Shown: piece by piece, positions 33,816 to 44,529 of the stretch
Position numbering within the stretch: the stretch's first letter is position 1
Layout of the letters: each line of letters opens with the position of its first letter
Assembly: GCA_018340375.1 (NCBI GenBank)
Contig: JAFFJZ010000085.1
Span: 367,944-431,943, forward strand
Direction of reading: 5' to 3'
Length of the DNA stretch: 64,000 nucleotides
Origin: Gonatopus flavifemur
Lineage: Eukaryota > Arthropoda > Insecta > Hymenoptera > Dryinidae
Notes under the pieces: generated by a model
The model's input: only the letters and a program-made list of their open reading frames with translations
What the model was told of the DNA's origin: nothing
Databases searched by the model: none
Position numbers and translations under genes: made by a program

Positions 33816-34472
33816 CAGGGTGTTCCAGAAAACACTTCAACCCTTCCCAGATAACATTTTGAAGCTCCCCCTAGGTTTGCGTGCAATCCACGCGCAGAAG
33901 CCTATCCAGGTGCGTCGTTTTGTGAGTGTACACGCAAATCGCGCTCAAATCCTTATTCAAGTGCGTCGTCTCCTGAGCGCATCCCACACAGGACACCTAC
34001 GTCGCATCTCCGTGGATTTCAAGGAGACGACGGAGAAATGTCCGCACAAAAAACGGCCCAGACATTTCTCCGTTGTCTTTACGCTGCTCCTCCGTCGTAC
34101 CACGTTGTATCCACCGCTCCCTTTCTTCTCCCTCGGTTCCACGGAGAGGCGACATAACCTGATCGGGGACTGTCCTGTATGGGATGTTATCTAGGTTATG
34201 AGGGTGAAAGTCCTGAGACAAACCTAAACAACTTTTCCATTAGAAATTTTTCGATCCGTTTTTGAGTTATAAACAAAATAAGTTGACCATTCAGGTGGTA
34301 AGTACATCGGCTACTCCAATGATCGAAGAATATACTTATGTAGGATCCACTTGATTGATTGAATACATACTCTGAAACAACTTCGGATCAAAAAATAGTG
34401 AATGAGAAAAGGATTTATTTTTGTCTCAGAAATCTTTCCTGGAGAGAGTCGGAGTGTTTCCTGGGACACCCT
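33816..34472. mobile_element. TACAGGGTG-ended MITE
   Basis: The left end CAGGGTGTTCCAGAAAACACT (33816) is mirrored by AGTGTTTCCTGGGACACCCT ending at 34472. TA precedes the left end. The same terminal sequence begins again, reversed, at about 34804. Confidence 0.6.
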
Positions 34473-34477
34473 AAATA

Positions 34478-34798
34478 CTGGACGTCCCAGAATTCGCGGG
34501 CCGGATTTTACGGGTGTATTCTTCAGACGAAAACAAACAACTTTTCCATTTATCATTTTTTTATCTAAAGCCTAATTTCAGAGTTATAAATAAAATAAGT
34601 TGACCATTCGGGTGTCAACTACATCGGCTATTCCAATGATCAATAACTGGACTATGAGCTGATGTAGCTTCTACTTGATTGGTCAATGTCAACTTTGAAA
34701 CTAAGTTTCAGGTCAAAAAATGATAAATGGAAGAGTTGTTTGTTTTCGTCTGAAGAATACATCCGTAAAATCCGGCCCGCGAATTCTGGGACACCCAG
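34478..34798. mobile_element. 321-bp palindromic MITE (CCAGAATTCGCGGGCCGG family)
   Basis: CTGGACGTCCCAGAATTCGC at the left is mirrored by GCGAATTCTGGGACACCCAG at the right. The arms extend about 80 bp and TA flanks both sides. A related, longer copy is at 42510-43063. It inserted at the TA between two head-to-head ends of another MITE family. Confidence 0.8.
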
Positions 34799-34816
34799 TA
34801 TTTAGGGTGTCCCAGA

Positions 34817-35057
34817 CACTGATCTATAACATACACTGGATAGTGCATAGCATAGCCTTCCCGTATGCGAGCTTGGTTCTCATTAGAGCGCCGCCATGAA
34901 GGGGCAATTCCACCGTTTTTCTAATCAACAGCAACGCGGGATTGGTTAATTGCATTACATTCCGTTAGATAGGGACACTCCCACCGGTATATATAGCTTC
35001 CTAAATGGAATACGTTCAGCGAACTATGCACTATCCAGTGTATACTATAGATCAGTG
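34817..35057. mobile_element. 241-bp hAT-like MITE with 8-bp duplication
   Basis: CACTGATCTATAACATACAC is mirrored by GTGTATACTATAGATCAGTG. The exact 8-bp duplication GTCCCAGA is at 34809-34816 and 35058-35065. The middle, which is not palindromic, holds a TATATATAG-like box near 34986. Confidence 0.8.
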
Positions 35058-35162
35058 GTCCCAGAAAACACTCCGACTCGTTCAAGGGAAGATTTCTGAG
35101 ACAAAAATAAATAAAGTGATCTGGTCTGGACCATTTGGTCTTGATCAGCTACTTTGGGAGGC

Positions 35163-35405
35163 CCCACCCTACTGCAAAAATCCAGGTGGGAATCCAGGTA
35201 CCCATCCGGAATCCCCATAGGAAGCCTCAAAATCCAGTTGGAACTCCTAGGAATCCATGATAAAAATTTCCCATGTGAGAAACCAGGTGGGAATCCACGT
35301 AGGAAACCATGAGATTCAAGCAAATCCATAGGAAACCATCCGAACTCCCTACAGGAAAACATGGGAATCCATCTGGATTCCTGTATGGATTCCCACCTGG
35401 ATTTT
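35163..35405. repeat. Degenerate GGAATCCA tandem repeat
   Basis: About fifteen spaced, drifting copies of GGAATCCA or GGAAACCA (for example GGTGGGAATCCAGGTACC, GGTGGGAATCCACGTAGG, GGGAATCCATCTGG), closing with the inverse GGATTCCCACCTGG. It has no coding sense. Confidence 0.65.
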
Positions 35406-36520
35406 CTCAATAGGGGCATAATATGATCAAGGAGTATTAATCACATTCAAGGAAAATTTTCACCAGGGTATATATAAGCAGTCTACTCTTCAACGCTTAC
35501 GTACAATAACATGGTAATTGAAGCATGAAAGCTTCAAAATCAATCAACACTTCCAAGTATTCACAGTAAAACCACATTACGCTTCAAAGTACCATCGAAG
35601 CACAAAAAATCAAGATCAAATTATTTAAAAACACCTCCTTCATTGTTTCACGATAATTGAAAATACACTTCAAAAGTTTGAATATAAGGTACTTGAATAT
35701 GGGATGGTATTGGATAGAATAGACATATTTTTCATATATCTATGTGTATGGATGAAGAGCATGGTTGTTTCTTCCGAGTTTTATTTCAAAAATAAAAAAA
35801 ATTGAAAAAAAATATAGTAAATTACATTTACCAGGAATCATCCATGAATTATGTAAGACAGTTCATTATTTCTTGCTTTGTTAGACCCAAACCTGGGGAA
35901 AAAAATTAGATTCGACGCATTAGATGTAAAAAGATTAAATTAGATCTGGCCCATTTTACATGCATCGGATTTCCTAGGAAACGGAACGGGGATCGATCAA
36001 TGAGATTTCTGGGAACCGTTCCGTTCCGTAAACAATTCCGATGCATGTAAAATGAGCCTCACTCAAAATGAATTGATCAATTTTGTTACAGTGAAAAGGC
36101 CTGCATCAAATTTGTAATATGTAAACAATAGTATGATAGGATGCTTCTGAGATTTATGCAACTTTCTGCAAACTCAATGAGTAGAAAAAGGAGACAAATA
36201 TTGAAGTTTGAACAGTTTGTAAAATTTGCGTAAATATAAGAAACACGCATAATTTATAGTACTATAACTACACATGGTAATAGGAGTGTACTTCTCACAG
36301 TGAAAATTTTTGTACAGTTTGTTCAGAAGTCATAAACTTTGAGTACGATCCTATGGAAAATGTATGACTTTTTTGCAAACTGTTGAGAAAAGTTTCCTTC
36401 AAAGATATCCATACAATTGTGATGAATTGTGCAAATTTTACAAAATTTTCAATACTTTTCCCTTTGCTACACTTCCTTTCTTACTTGTTCTCAGACTTGT
36501 GTTCTTTCTCCTCTTATCCA
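35406..36520. other. Noncoding stretch with a TATA-like box and a short palindrome
   Basis: TATATAAG at 35471-35478 is followed 14 bases later by TCAACG, core-promoter-like, but no gene follows. A 111-bp palindrome at 35948-36058 has arms GGCCCATTTTACATGCATCG and the near-perfect inverse CGATGCATGTAAAATGAGCC, and may be a tiny MITE. Confidence 0.4.
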
Positions 36521-36540
36521 CCCTAGTGGAAATGCACCAT

Positions 36541-36724
36541 ACATGACCCGTATATGACCCATATATGTCCCATATATAAACCATATATGGATCATATATG
36601 TCCCATATATAAACCATATATGGATCATATATGTTATGAGCAATCCAAACATATATGAACCATATATGATCCATATATGACCCATATATGATCCCTATAT
36701 GGCCCATATATGACCCATATATGA
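36541..36724. repeat. CATATATG array, left
   Basis: About fifteen copies of CATATATG-type motifs separated by ACC, TCC or AAC, giving a unit of about 11 bp, one near-helical turn. Both strands read as open frames here, which is an artefact of the repeat. Confidence 0.9.
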
Positions 36725-36749
36725 TTTATTTCCATTTATTGAGGGGTAT

Positions 36750-36835
36750 AAAAAAAGTCTCTCCTACGAGAATTGAACGCGGTTCGCTGGGACTGGACTC
36801 TATCCCCCTTTCACTGGAGCCACCGCCGGTTGCTT
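36750..36835 (-). repeat. tRNA-like Pol III unit (SINE head) with terminator
   Basis: On the minus strand TGGCTCCAGTG (36812-36822) fits an A box. CGTTCAATTCTC (36768-36779) fits a weak B box at tRNA-like spacing. Transcription would meet seven Ts (36750-36756), a Pol III terminator. No acceptor stem pairs, so it is not a functional tRNA gene. It sits between CATATATG motifs. Confidence 0.5.
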
Positions 36836-37259
36836 GAAAGAAGCGACTTCTTTCACGTATATGAACTCTCGCTTATCCTTGAAAACCATATATGGCTCAT
36901 ATATGAACTCCGAATTGGTAGATCAACAATTGTGGATCGAATTTGTTTGTTCGTTCTTTTTCATTTTATTGTGTTCACCGGTTTACAATGTGTCAGAGTT
37001 TTTAGTTTTGAAAAATCTAGTTCTTTTTAAATGCGTGTATCTCGAAAAGGTCTCAACACACAGAATTACTCATAAGGCATAAAAGTTGGGATTTTTTCTG
37101 AACTTTTCAAAAATTAGAGTGGAATTTTTTTTCCAATTTGTGTCTAGTAGAATTCCTACGGTGGAAGTAAAAATGATAGTTTATTCGAATTCGGACATTT
37201 TCAGCCCTTTGAGATCACCATGAGTCCAAAACGCTCTAGGGGGAGTCTGTGGTTCCATA

Positions 37260-37355
37260 CCCTGACGAAAATTTTTGTCATAATTTCTCATAATTTCTCA
37301 TTGTCCCAATTCATGGAGGAATTAGGAGATATTATGACAAAAATTTTCGTCAGGG
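37260..37355. mobile_element. 96-bp hairpin MITE with TA duplication
   Basis: CCCTGACGAAAATTTTTGTC at the left and GACAAAAATTTTCGTCAGGG at the right are exact inverses. TA flanks both (37258-37259, 37356-37357). This is about the minimum size for a mobile hairpin. Confidence 0.85.
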
Positions 37356-38272
37356 TAGCTTACAGTGCTTGTCGTGAATTTTAATTTGTGCTGCCTTCTG
37401 TTATTGTCAAAGACACCGAAATGTGAATTTTACCGATAAATCTGCGACGATATTTGAAAGACTGCGTGAATGACATCTGTTGCTTTGGTTTGGGTTCCGA
37501 AAGACCCTGTGTAACCTTTACGTAAGTACTTCGAAGTGTGACCTCAACGGGTTAATTTCTTTATTTAACAAACACGATCGATCTATGGTGCATAGCAATA
37601 CTTGTAGTTCAGTTCTGAAAATGGTAATTTTCTACGATATTCAAGAAATATAAATAAAACAAGACAAAAAAGATAACTCAATAACTTGAAATTACACATC
37701 AATCCGTCCATGAAATGTCTCGTATCTATGCTGCATTACAAATCATGAATAATCGAGCACGTGGAGTTCTCAGGCCGCCCTTATTTTGTCTACATCTCTC
37801 GAATGCCGTGGAGTAACATTTTCGAAAACGGAACGAAAATTATCGTAATGTTCCAGAAATTAGTTTCGCTTGTGGAATTTGAAAATCAAACGTATTCGAA
37901 TTTGAATGAAATACTCTTTCCACTTCCATCGTCGAATTACGGCAAAATACGTCATTGGAAAGAAATTTTCTCTTGACTTTGTGAAAAGTTGAGGCAAAAT
38001 CCCAAGTTCCATGCCTTGGTAATAACTGTTTGTATTGAAAGCTTTCCAAGATACAGGCATTTGGAAAAAAGTGGGTTTTAGAGACCAGGAACTTCAATCT
38101 TGTAAACCTGAAATCATCATAGAATAAGAGGAAAGAAACAAATAATACGTATCTCACATCTTTCAACAGAGAATTCGGGATAACCATATCAAAAATATTT
38201 ATGAACTCTTGGAAAATCCGATATGAAATGATTCATACATAGCAAATAATTATACCAAATATGAATCATATA
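37356..38272. other. Unassigned stretch
   Basis: Overlapping ORFs occur on both strands (37761-37976 plus; 37840-38187 minus), but none shows a known motif. No gene supported. Confidence 0.35.
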
Positions 38273-40303
38273 CAGGGTGGGGCATTTAAAGTGTCGCGGG
38301 CGTTTTTTCCAAAAATAAAATGAGATACGAGAAAATTTTTCGGACAAAAATTGTAGGGTATCGAGGGGAACATCCGATGGTGGCCTTGGCTTTGACCTCA
38401 AATCTCATCTTCAAGGGCATTCTGAGGTCAACTCTTGTTTTTTGAATAGCATCTCATATTTTTTACTGCAGATTTGGATTCTAGGTCAAACCCAAGAAAC
38501 TTTTGTCTGAACCATTTCCCTGAAATCCGCAAAGATGGCGCTCTAATCGATATTGTTCCATACTGAATCTGACATTAGAATAACTCGAAAACGAAGGGTC
38601 TTGGAGGAGAATGTTTCGGACAAAAGTTGTCTGATTCCAAGGGGGACCCCTTGAACTGAAACGGAGGTGATGGGGTATAACAGACAAAACACAACACATT
38701 TCAATCGTCTACATCACTTGGATAATTTTGATGCAGTAGATGCTCAAAATGATGGCCTTCGACTTCAATACACATTTCAAAACGTTTTACAAAAGATTGC
38801 TGAACTCGTGCTAAAATATCTTCATTGATGCTCGCGCATGCATTGATGATTCGTTGACGCATATTCTCAGGTGTAGTCGGTGCTTGTTGATAAACTGTAT
38901 CTTTTATGTATCCCCATAAAAAAAAATCTGGAGAAGTAAGATCCGGAGAACGCGCAGGCCAATGGACTGGTCCACGACGTCCTATTCATCGTCCAGGATA
39001 ATCTCTGTCCAATATTTCTCGAGCTGTGACTGCATAATGGGATGGACAACCATCGTGTTGATACCACATATTCAATCGTTCCTGAATAGGTATGTCTTCA
39101 AGTAATGTTGGAAGTACTTGATCTAAGAAATGTCTGTACTTCTCTCCATTTAGCGTATCTGCAATGAAGTACGGTCCAATTACTCGAGATCGAAAAATAC
39201 CACACCAAACATTCACAGCCCATTGTCTTTGATGCTCTACTTGACGTAACCATCTTGGATTTCCTGTCGCCCAGTAATGCATATTATGTCGATTTACTTG
39301 ACCATGATTGGTGAACGTCGACTCATCAGAAAATAATATGTTGATGAAGTTGTTATTGTGCATTTGCGCTAGACCCCATCGACAAAACTGTACACGATTT
39401 TCGTAATCATCACCGTGAAGGTCTTGATGCAAACAAATGTGATACGGATGGAATTTGTGACGTTTCAGTATTCGAAGAACACTTCTTCGAGAAATTCCCG
39501 AATGGAGTTCAATTTCACGAGAGCTCACGTGTGGATTATTGGCTACTGCAGCTAGTACATTAACTTCCGCATTTTCTCCGCTAACAGTTCTCATTCGATG
39601 TCGTTTTTCCCTTGTAACACTTCCCGTTTCTGAGAATAATTTTGTAATGCGTTGAAAATACCTAATGGATGGCGTTGTTCTTTCAGGAAATCGTTCTGCA
39701 TACAAGTCATATGCTTGTCTGGGGTTCTTATGCACTTCACCGTAAATGTAGATCATATCGATCTTTTCAGAAACCGTGTATCGGATTCCCATGATTTTCA
39801 ATTTGTCATAAACCAAGTAATAATCAAATGTAACTGACAAACTGACTTTCAAAATCGTGAATTTTCACTGAACCCCGTCGTTTGTTTACATCGCGTGAGC
39901 TCTGAATGGTGGTAATGTAGACGATTGAAATATGTTGTGTATTGACAACTTTTGTACGGAACATTCTTTTGCAAGACCCTTCGTTTTCGAGTTATTCGAA
40001 TGTCAGATTCAAAATGGAACAATATCGATTAGAGCGCCATTTTTGCGGATTTCAGGAAAATGGTTCAGACAAAAGTTTCTTGGTTTTTGACCTAGAATCC
40101 AAATCTGCAGTAAAAAATATGAGATGCTATTTAAAAAACAAGAGTTGATCTCAGAATGCCCTTGAAGATGAGATTTGAGGTCAAAGCCAAGGCCACTATT
40201 GGATGTCCCCCTCGGTACCCTACAACTTTTGTCCGAAAAATTTTCTCGTATCTCACTTTATTTTTGGAAAAAACGCTCGCGACACTTTAAATGCCCCACC
40301 CTG
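38273..40303 (-). mobile_element. DD41D Tc1/mariner-type transposon, copy 1 (2031 bp)
   Basis: It starts CAGGGTGGGGCATTTAAAG and ends with the inverse ATGCCCCACCCTG, flanked by TA (38271-38272, 40304-40305). The terminal inverted repeats are unusually long, about 390-440 bp. The length equals copy 2 at 61006-63036. The transposase is on the minus strand and broken by one stop. Confidence 0.93.
38701..39852 (-). pseudogene. DD41D transposase, copy 1
   Basis: The N-terminal helix-turn-helix region (RYTVSEKIDMIYIYGEVHKN) is followed by the catalytic acidic residues in LFSDESTFTNHG, YQHDGCPSH and SPDFFLWG. Between the second and third I count 41 residues, hence DD41D, a spacing known for rosa-type insect elements. 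The enzyme would cut at the element ends and insert at TA. A TGA at 38986-38988 replaces the Trp present in copy 2 and lies between the second and third catalytic residues. The usual stop after LLH is also changed to CAA. Confidence 0.9.
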
Positions 40304-40389
40304 TATGTTTTTGACCGTTTCCTGCAAGCATATATGTTGCGCGCGGTGCCATATATGCTTTATATGTATCACTGATGAAGCTTCGGCCA

Positions 40390-40476
40390 CATATATGGGT
40401 CATATATGGGTCATATATGTGTCATATATGTGTCATATATGGGGCATATATGGGGCATATATGGTCATATATGATT
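40390..40476. repeat. CATATATG array, right (inverse of the left array)
   Basis: Eight or so CATATATG motifs separated by GGT, TGT or GGG. In orientation they are the reverse complement of the left array at 36541-36724. Confidence 0.85.
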
Positions 40477-40596
40477 CATTTCCACTAGGGCCAGTTTGCA
40501 AATTGTGCACAAATATTGAAATCATTCAATATGAACATGTAGAAATATATTTTTAATATTTTTTGGTATTATGAAATTTGTAAATGAGATTCAAAC

Positions 40597-40795
40597 CTAT
40601 TGATTGTGTTCAAATTGTTATGCTGTTGTTCCCTCAAATACTTAGCTCTCTCATAAATTTTCCTAGTCTTCGGAGTTAAATTTTTAGCTCTTGTCTCTTC
40701 TGCTAAAAGTGTACGAGTTTTATATTTCAACTGTCTGTTGATATTGCACCTACATATATTTTTTTCCTGCTCGATATTTATAGTTTTCTGTAAAC
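40597..40795 (-). pseudogene. THAP9-like gene, coiled-coil exon
   Basis: Bounded by a 3' splice site (TTTGTGTTTACAG) and a 5' site (AG then GTTTGA at 40596). It reads KTINIEQEKN, then LLAEETRAKNLTPKTRKIYE, a basic helical segment like the region after the THAP finger in THAP9-type proteins. Its last codon is split as AG, and the next exon at 19772 begins G TAT GAA ACT, so the two join in phase across 20,824 bp. The upstream exon also ends in phase zero, matching this exon's start. Confidence 0.65.
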
Positions 40796-40864
40796 ACAAA
40801 AAAACATCCATCTGTATTCAAATAATAAAACAATGCAATCAATGATAATCATGAAGATACATTT

Positions 40865-41300
40865 AAATCCTACCAAAGAACTGCTATCAATGTCCATTCC
40901 ACTGCACGAGATCCACGTGATCATCATTACGGTCAGGTTGATCAAATTCATCAAGTTCTGTAGCATCCAAGGGTGCGTTCGAGACTGGAATTATTGGCTG
41001 CTATGAATCATAATCATTCATTTTTATTTTCATCTTCATTCATAATAATTCATCTCTATAAATGAAGATCACAAAGATACATTCAATTCGTACCAAAGAA
41101 CTCCTGTCAATATTCATTTCACTGCACTCAACTTTCATTGTAGCAGAGAACTGTTCTCCCTGCTGCAAACTGGAAATACTTGAACGGTTCAGTCTTGATC
41201 ATTGACATTAGGTCAACCAGAGTTATTAAATTCTGCAGCGTTCAGGGGTGCCTTCGAAACTGAAATTATTGGCTGCTGAATTGACTCTCTGTTTTCATTC
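40865..41300 (-). pseudogene. THAP9-like gene, duplicated linker exon
   Basis: Two diverged copies of a segment lie at about 40865-41010 and 41090-41285. Each starts CAGCCAATAATT on the minus strand and ends near a TTCTTTG then GTA 5' splice site. One copy must be a tandem duplication. Stops occur in every frame of at least one copy. The frame feeding the coiled-coil exon ends in DIDSSSL or NIDRSSL. Confidence 0.5.
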
Positions 41301-41399
41301 TGGAAATCCGAATGTATGATGAATATAAAATTGAACAAAAACAATTATTCATAGTACAATAAGGTACGATTCCATACATCATTGCAAAATCATTAACGT

Positions 41400-41729
41400 A
41401 TAATAATATATTTGTCATTACCAAATATTTCATGGGTTGATCTTCATCGGTGAAAGCATCCTCTGGAGGTAGAAGTAATGTTGGGATTATTTCCTGCTCC
41501 GAGGTTCTCTTTTTGTGTCCACACATATATCTATAATCTGTGTGAGCAAAATGCTTTTGACAGACACGCATGTTTTTTTCACAATGTCGACATATGGTGT
41601 AGTCTTCAGAGCAGGATTTTTTATCACTCGCAGCCAATTTCGTCCCCTACTTTCATCTTTGGGAAAACGATGGTTCAATTCTCTCCCTCCAGCATCACAC
41701 CCTGGCACCACGCAATCCTGGTCGCCCAT
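41400..41729 (-). pseudogene. THAP zinc-finger exon of a THAP9-like gene
   Basis: ATG at 41727-41729, right after a 3' splice site (AAGTTTCAG). It reads MGDQDCVVPGC, then HRFPKDESRGRNWLRVI, then, after a shift in a seven-A run, MRVCQKHFAHTDY and IPTLLLP. The pattern C-x4-C, then C-x2-H, with the FP and W residues is the THAP C2CH DNA-binding domain. The frameshift makes this copy non-functional as it stands. The exon ends near TATTTG then GTAATG (about 41424). It is the likely N-terminus of the gene whose DDE exon is at 17902-19772. Confidence 0.75.
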
Positions 41730-41759
41730 ACCTGAAACTTGCAAGTTTTTTATTATCCT

Positions 41760-42509
41760 TGATAATCAGTTGTGACATATGTATGAGTTTGATGAATGAA
41801 TATGCATGATTTCAAATCAATAATAAGAAGAACAACAATTTCATTAAGTATCCTATTATAAATTCAACAAACATTTGTGATTGTTATAATAAGTGGCAAT
41901 ATCTATCGAATTATGATATTTGTAGAGACTGATAAGAATTAGAATGTGTTGTCGTAGGTTTGACGAAATAACAAGCAATATCTATCCAAACAATATCAAA
42001 TAACATTCAATAAAACTATTACCACAGCAACCAAAAACAAACAGATTTAACAATAAGAAACTGAGGAATTAACGACACAAACAATATCAGTTAGATTAAA
42101 TAAAACGAAAACCGAATTCAATCATGAAGCACGTCTTACCCTTATTTATGCAGGTTATACTTCATCTAAAATGGCAGTTAAATAGATGCGACACCGATAT
42201 GTAATAATGCATGCGTGTGTCCCATTTGAATGGGACTGTTTCGAATATCCTAGGAACGTTTGTGCAATATGCGTACGAAGTTTGTAGGGAGATTGATGAG
42301 CAACGCATGCGCCAGCATCGTAATGACATGAATTCAGTAATAGCGGATAATGTTGTTGACAGGCTCTGTTGGATAATATATTATTTCAATCTGTATTTCG
42401 GGAATAATGAATTCATAAATGTGCATTTTAATATTCCGAATGTTCTAAGAGTGCCATGTGTGAGGAATAATCATCAAAACTGTAATGAAATATGAAGAAA
42501 TATCGTATT
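41760..42509. other. Unassigned stretch with one weak ORF
   Basis: An ORF at 42211-42495 on the plus strand (MRVSHLNGTVSNILGTF, 94 residues) has protein-like composition but no recognised domain, and runs into the MITE starting at 42510. Low support. Confidence 0.3.
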
Positions 42510-43063
42510 CAGAGTGTCCCAGAATTCGTGGACCGGATTTCACAGGTATATTCTGCAGCCAAAATGCAATAATTTCCCGTTTGAAAAAAATTCTTCGACG
42601 CTTAGTTTTGGAGATATACGCATTTTTAGATTTTCTTGCGAATCCAAATCATTCAAAAACACTGTATGCGACATACTTGAGCTCAACACCTGTGTGGAAA
42701 GGAGTGGAAAAAAGATTCAACTATTTTATCATTGGTAGTTCCGGAGCTAGAGCGATTTGAAGTTGCTGAATTCTGTTTGGCTGGAAGCTAAAATATTTCA
42801 AATCGCTATAGCTCCGGAATTACCAATGATGAAATAGTTTAATCTTTTTCCCACAGATCCGCCATTTTCCAACTTAGCGAATGGTGTTAAGCTCAAGTAT
42901 GTCGCATATAGTGTTTTTGAATGATTTGGATTTGAAAAAAACCTGAAAATCCTCATCTCTCCAAAACTAAGCGTCGAAAAAATTTTGTTCAAACGGGAAA
43001 TTATTGCATTTTGGCTGCAGAATATACCTGTGAAATCCGGTCCGCGAATTCTGGGGCACCCTG
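42510..43063. mobile_element. 554-bp palindromic MITE, relative of 34478-34798
   Basis: CAGAGTGTCCCAGAATTCG is mirrored by CGAATTCTGGGGCACCCTG. The arms of about 230 bp meet near 42790. The outer 30 bp resemble the 321-bp MITE at 34478, so they belong to one family with different interiors. Confidence 0.85.
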
Positions 43064-44529
43064 TATATTATGATTGCTCGTTGCGATCATCAGTATCTCA
43101 CCCGTCCATGTGAATCCATAATATTGCTAAGAATTCATGATTACAGATGTGTAATGAGTGAAAAAATTGATTATGAATTAGTTTTCGGTTGCATGCAGAA
43201 GTTATATTGACGGGAATTTCTATTCTCACAGCACTTTCTTTTAATATTCCCACAATATTCGTGGCATCATATTTCGAGCATATTTGAAACAGTCTCATCC
43301 GAACATTCTGAGGATGTGCATAGAATATATTTGCACGTAATGAGAATCTCCATAGAATATTCGAATATCCTCAACATATATTCTCAGAACATTCTCAGAA
43401 TGTGCGTGTGCTACCTGGTTGGTGTCTATCAACAGGATGATAAAGCTTTGATATCCCGGAGGTTCAATATCCCGAATTCGATGATGAGTCCGTTTCCAAA
43501 GAATCTCTTAAGTTACTGCAACCCAGCTAATTATCGAATTCGAGATATCGAACATTCAGGACATTGGGCTTCGGGGAATTGAGGCTCCATCAATAGGGTG
43601 TGCATTCTCGGACATACCATCAGGCTCCTATTACATGCGTACGTTTAGTGCATACAACATTATCGAATAAAAGTAGAGTGAAGTTGTTTTCCCCATAACC
43701 TCTTCTCCATCTGATGGCATGATACGCAATAATAACACAAATGTAATTTTATCTCAAATCAATATCCGAATACATTGACGTATCCGAAAAGTGATTTCAT
43801 TCTATTCACGGTACAGCGTTTTGGTCAGCTGTTTCGGACATTCTCCTAGACATTCAGCATATTAGGGAGCTAACGAATGTGAGTTATGAACAATTCCAAC
43901 CGATACTTTGATGGTCGATTGAAGGAACAAAAAGGTCGATAATTCGATACATTGGTACAGGAAACATCGAAAAAAATATCGATGTATCGAATTCAAAAGT
44001 ATCTCTATGGAAAATATCGATGCTGTATCGAACATCCCTGAATTGGGGTTGAGGAGGAAGGAGTGTCCATTAAAACACCAAACCCAGCCATTGCTTAGCC
44101 TAGTTCCGGCATGATCTTCAAATATACGTTTCTGTACAGCAGTTCTTGCGTTGAATATGATGTATGACCGAATGCACAGTGCTTCAAAAGTCGAAACACA
44201 TAGCCAAAAATATAAGGAGTCCTTGAGTTCACTTGAAACTCACCATTCGGGAGTTTTCGGGGTCGCTGAATACGAATCCGTTATCAAAATTCTGGAATTC
44301 GGAATGATGGATCCAATATGGCAGATCCGAACTCGGGAATTCATCGGATTTCTTTGAAATTTGTTACCCGAAGGTTTTAGGGATCGCTCAATCAGAATCC
44401 GTTGTAACGTGCACTGAAATTTCCCAAATTTCTTGCCCCTCAAAACATTTTTTCTCCATTACTCCCTTGCAATCAATAAGATAGTCAGACAGGACCTACT
44501 ACTTACAGAGATCCGTACGCATATGACTA
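43064..44529. other. Unassigned stretch with dispersed repeat fragments
   Basis: Includes TATCGAT-rich sequence at about 43920-44030 and a repeat GGGTCGCTGAATACGAATCC at about 44266. Parts of that repeat recur near 47520-47700 and near 4573. No gene seen. Confidence 0.4.

Larger units (their letters stand above)
36521..40490. mobile_element. Candidate composite element with inverted CATATATG arrays
   Basis: CCCTAGTGGAAATG (36521-36534) and its exact inverse CATTTCCACTAGGG (40477-40490) bound the region. Just inside lie arrays of an approximately 11-bp unit (CCATATATGAC) at 36541-36724 and, in inverse orientation, at 40390-40476. CCA flanks both ends and could be a 3-bp duplication. Inside are a Pol III SINE head, a 96-bp MITE and a DD41D transposon. 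That these ends belong to one element is inference. Confidence 0.5.

Noticed and set aside
35471..35478. TATATAAG as a gene promoter
   Set aside because: An initiator-like TCA follows at a plausible distance, but no ORF or exon is found downstream. In A+T-rich DNA this is expected by chance.
36438..36707. Two long open frames on the minus strand rich in Tyr, Ile, Met and Gly
   Set aside because: They are the CATATATG array read as codons, with no codon bias or domain.
37840..38187. 115-residue minus-strand ORF
   Set aside because: A second minus-strand frame and a plus-strand frame are also open here; no motif and no splice signals, so coding cannot be supported.
42211..42495. 94-residue ORF as a gene
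   Set aside because: Protein-like composition, but it runs up to a MITE and no domain or splice evidence was seen; kept only as a note in the unassigned stretch.
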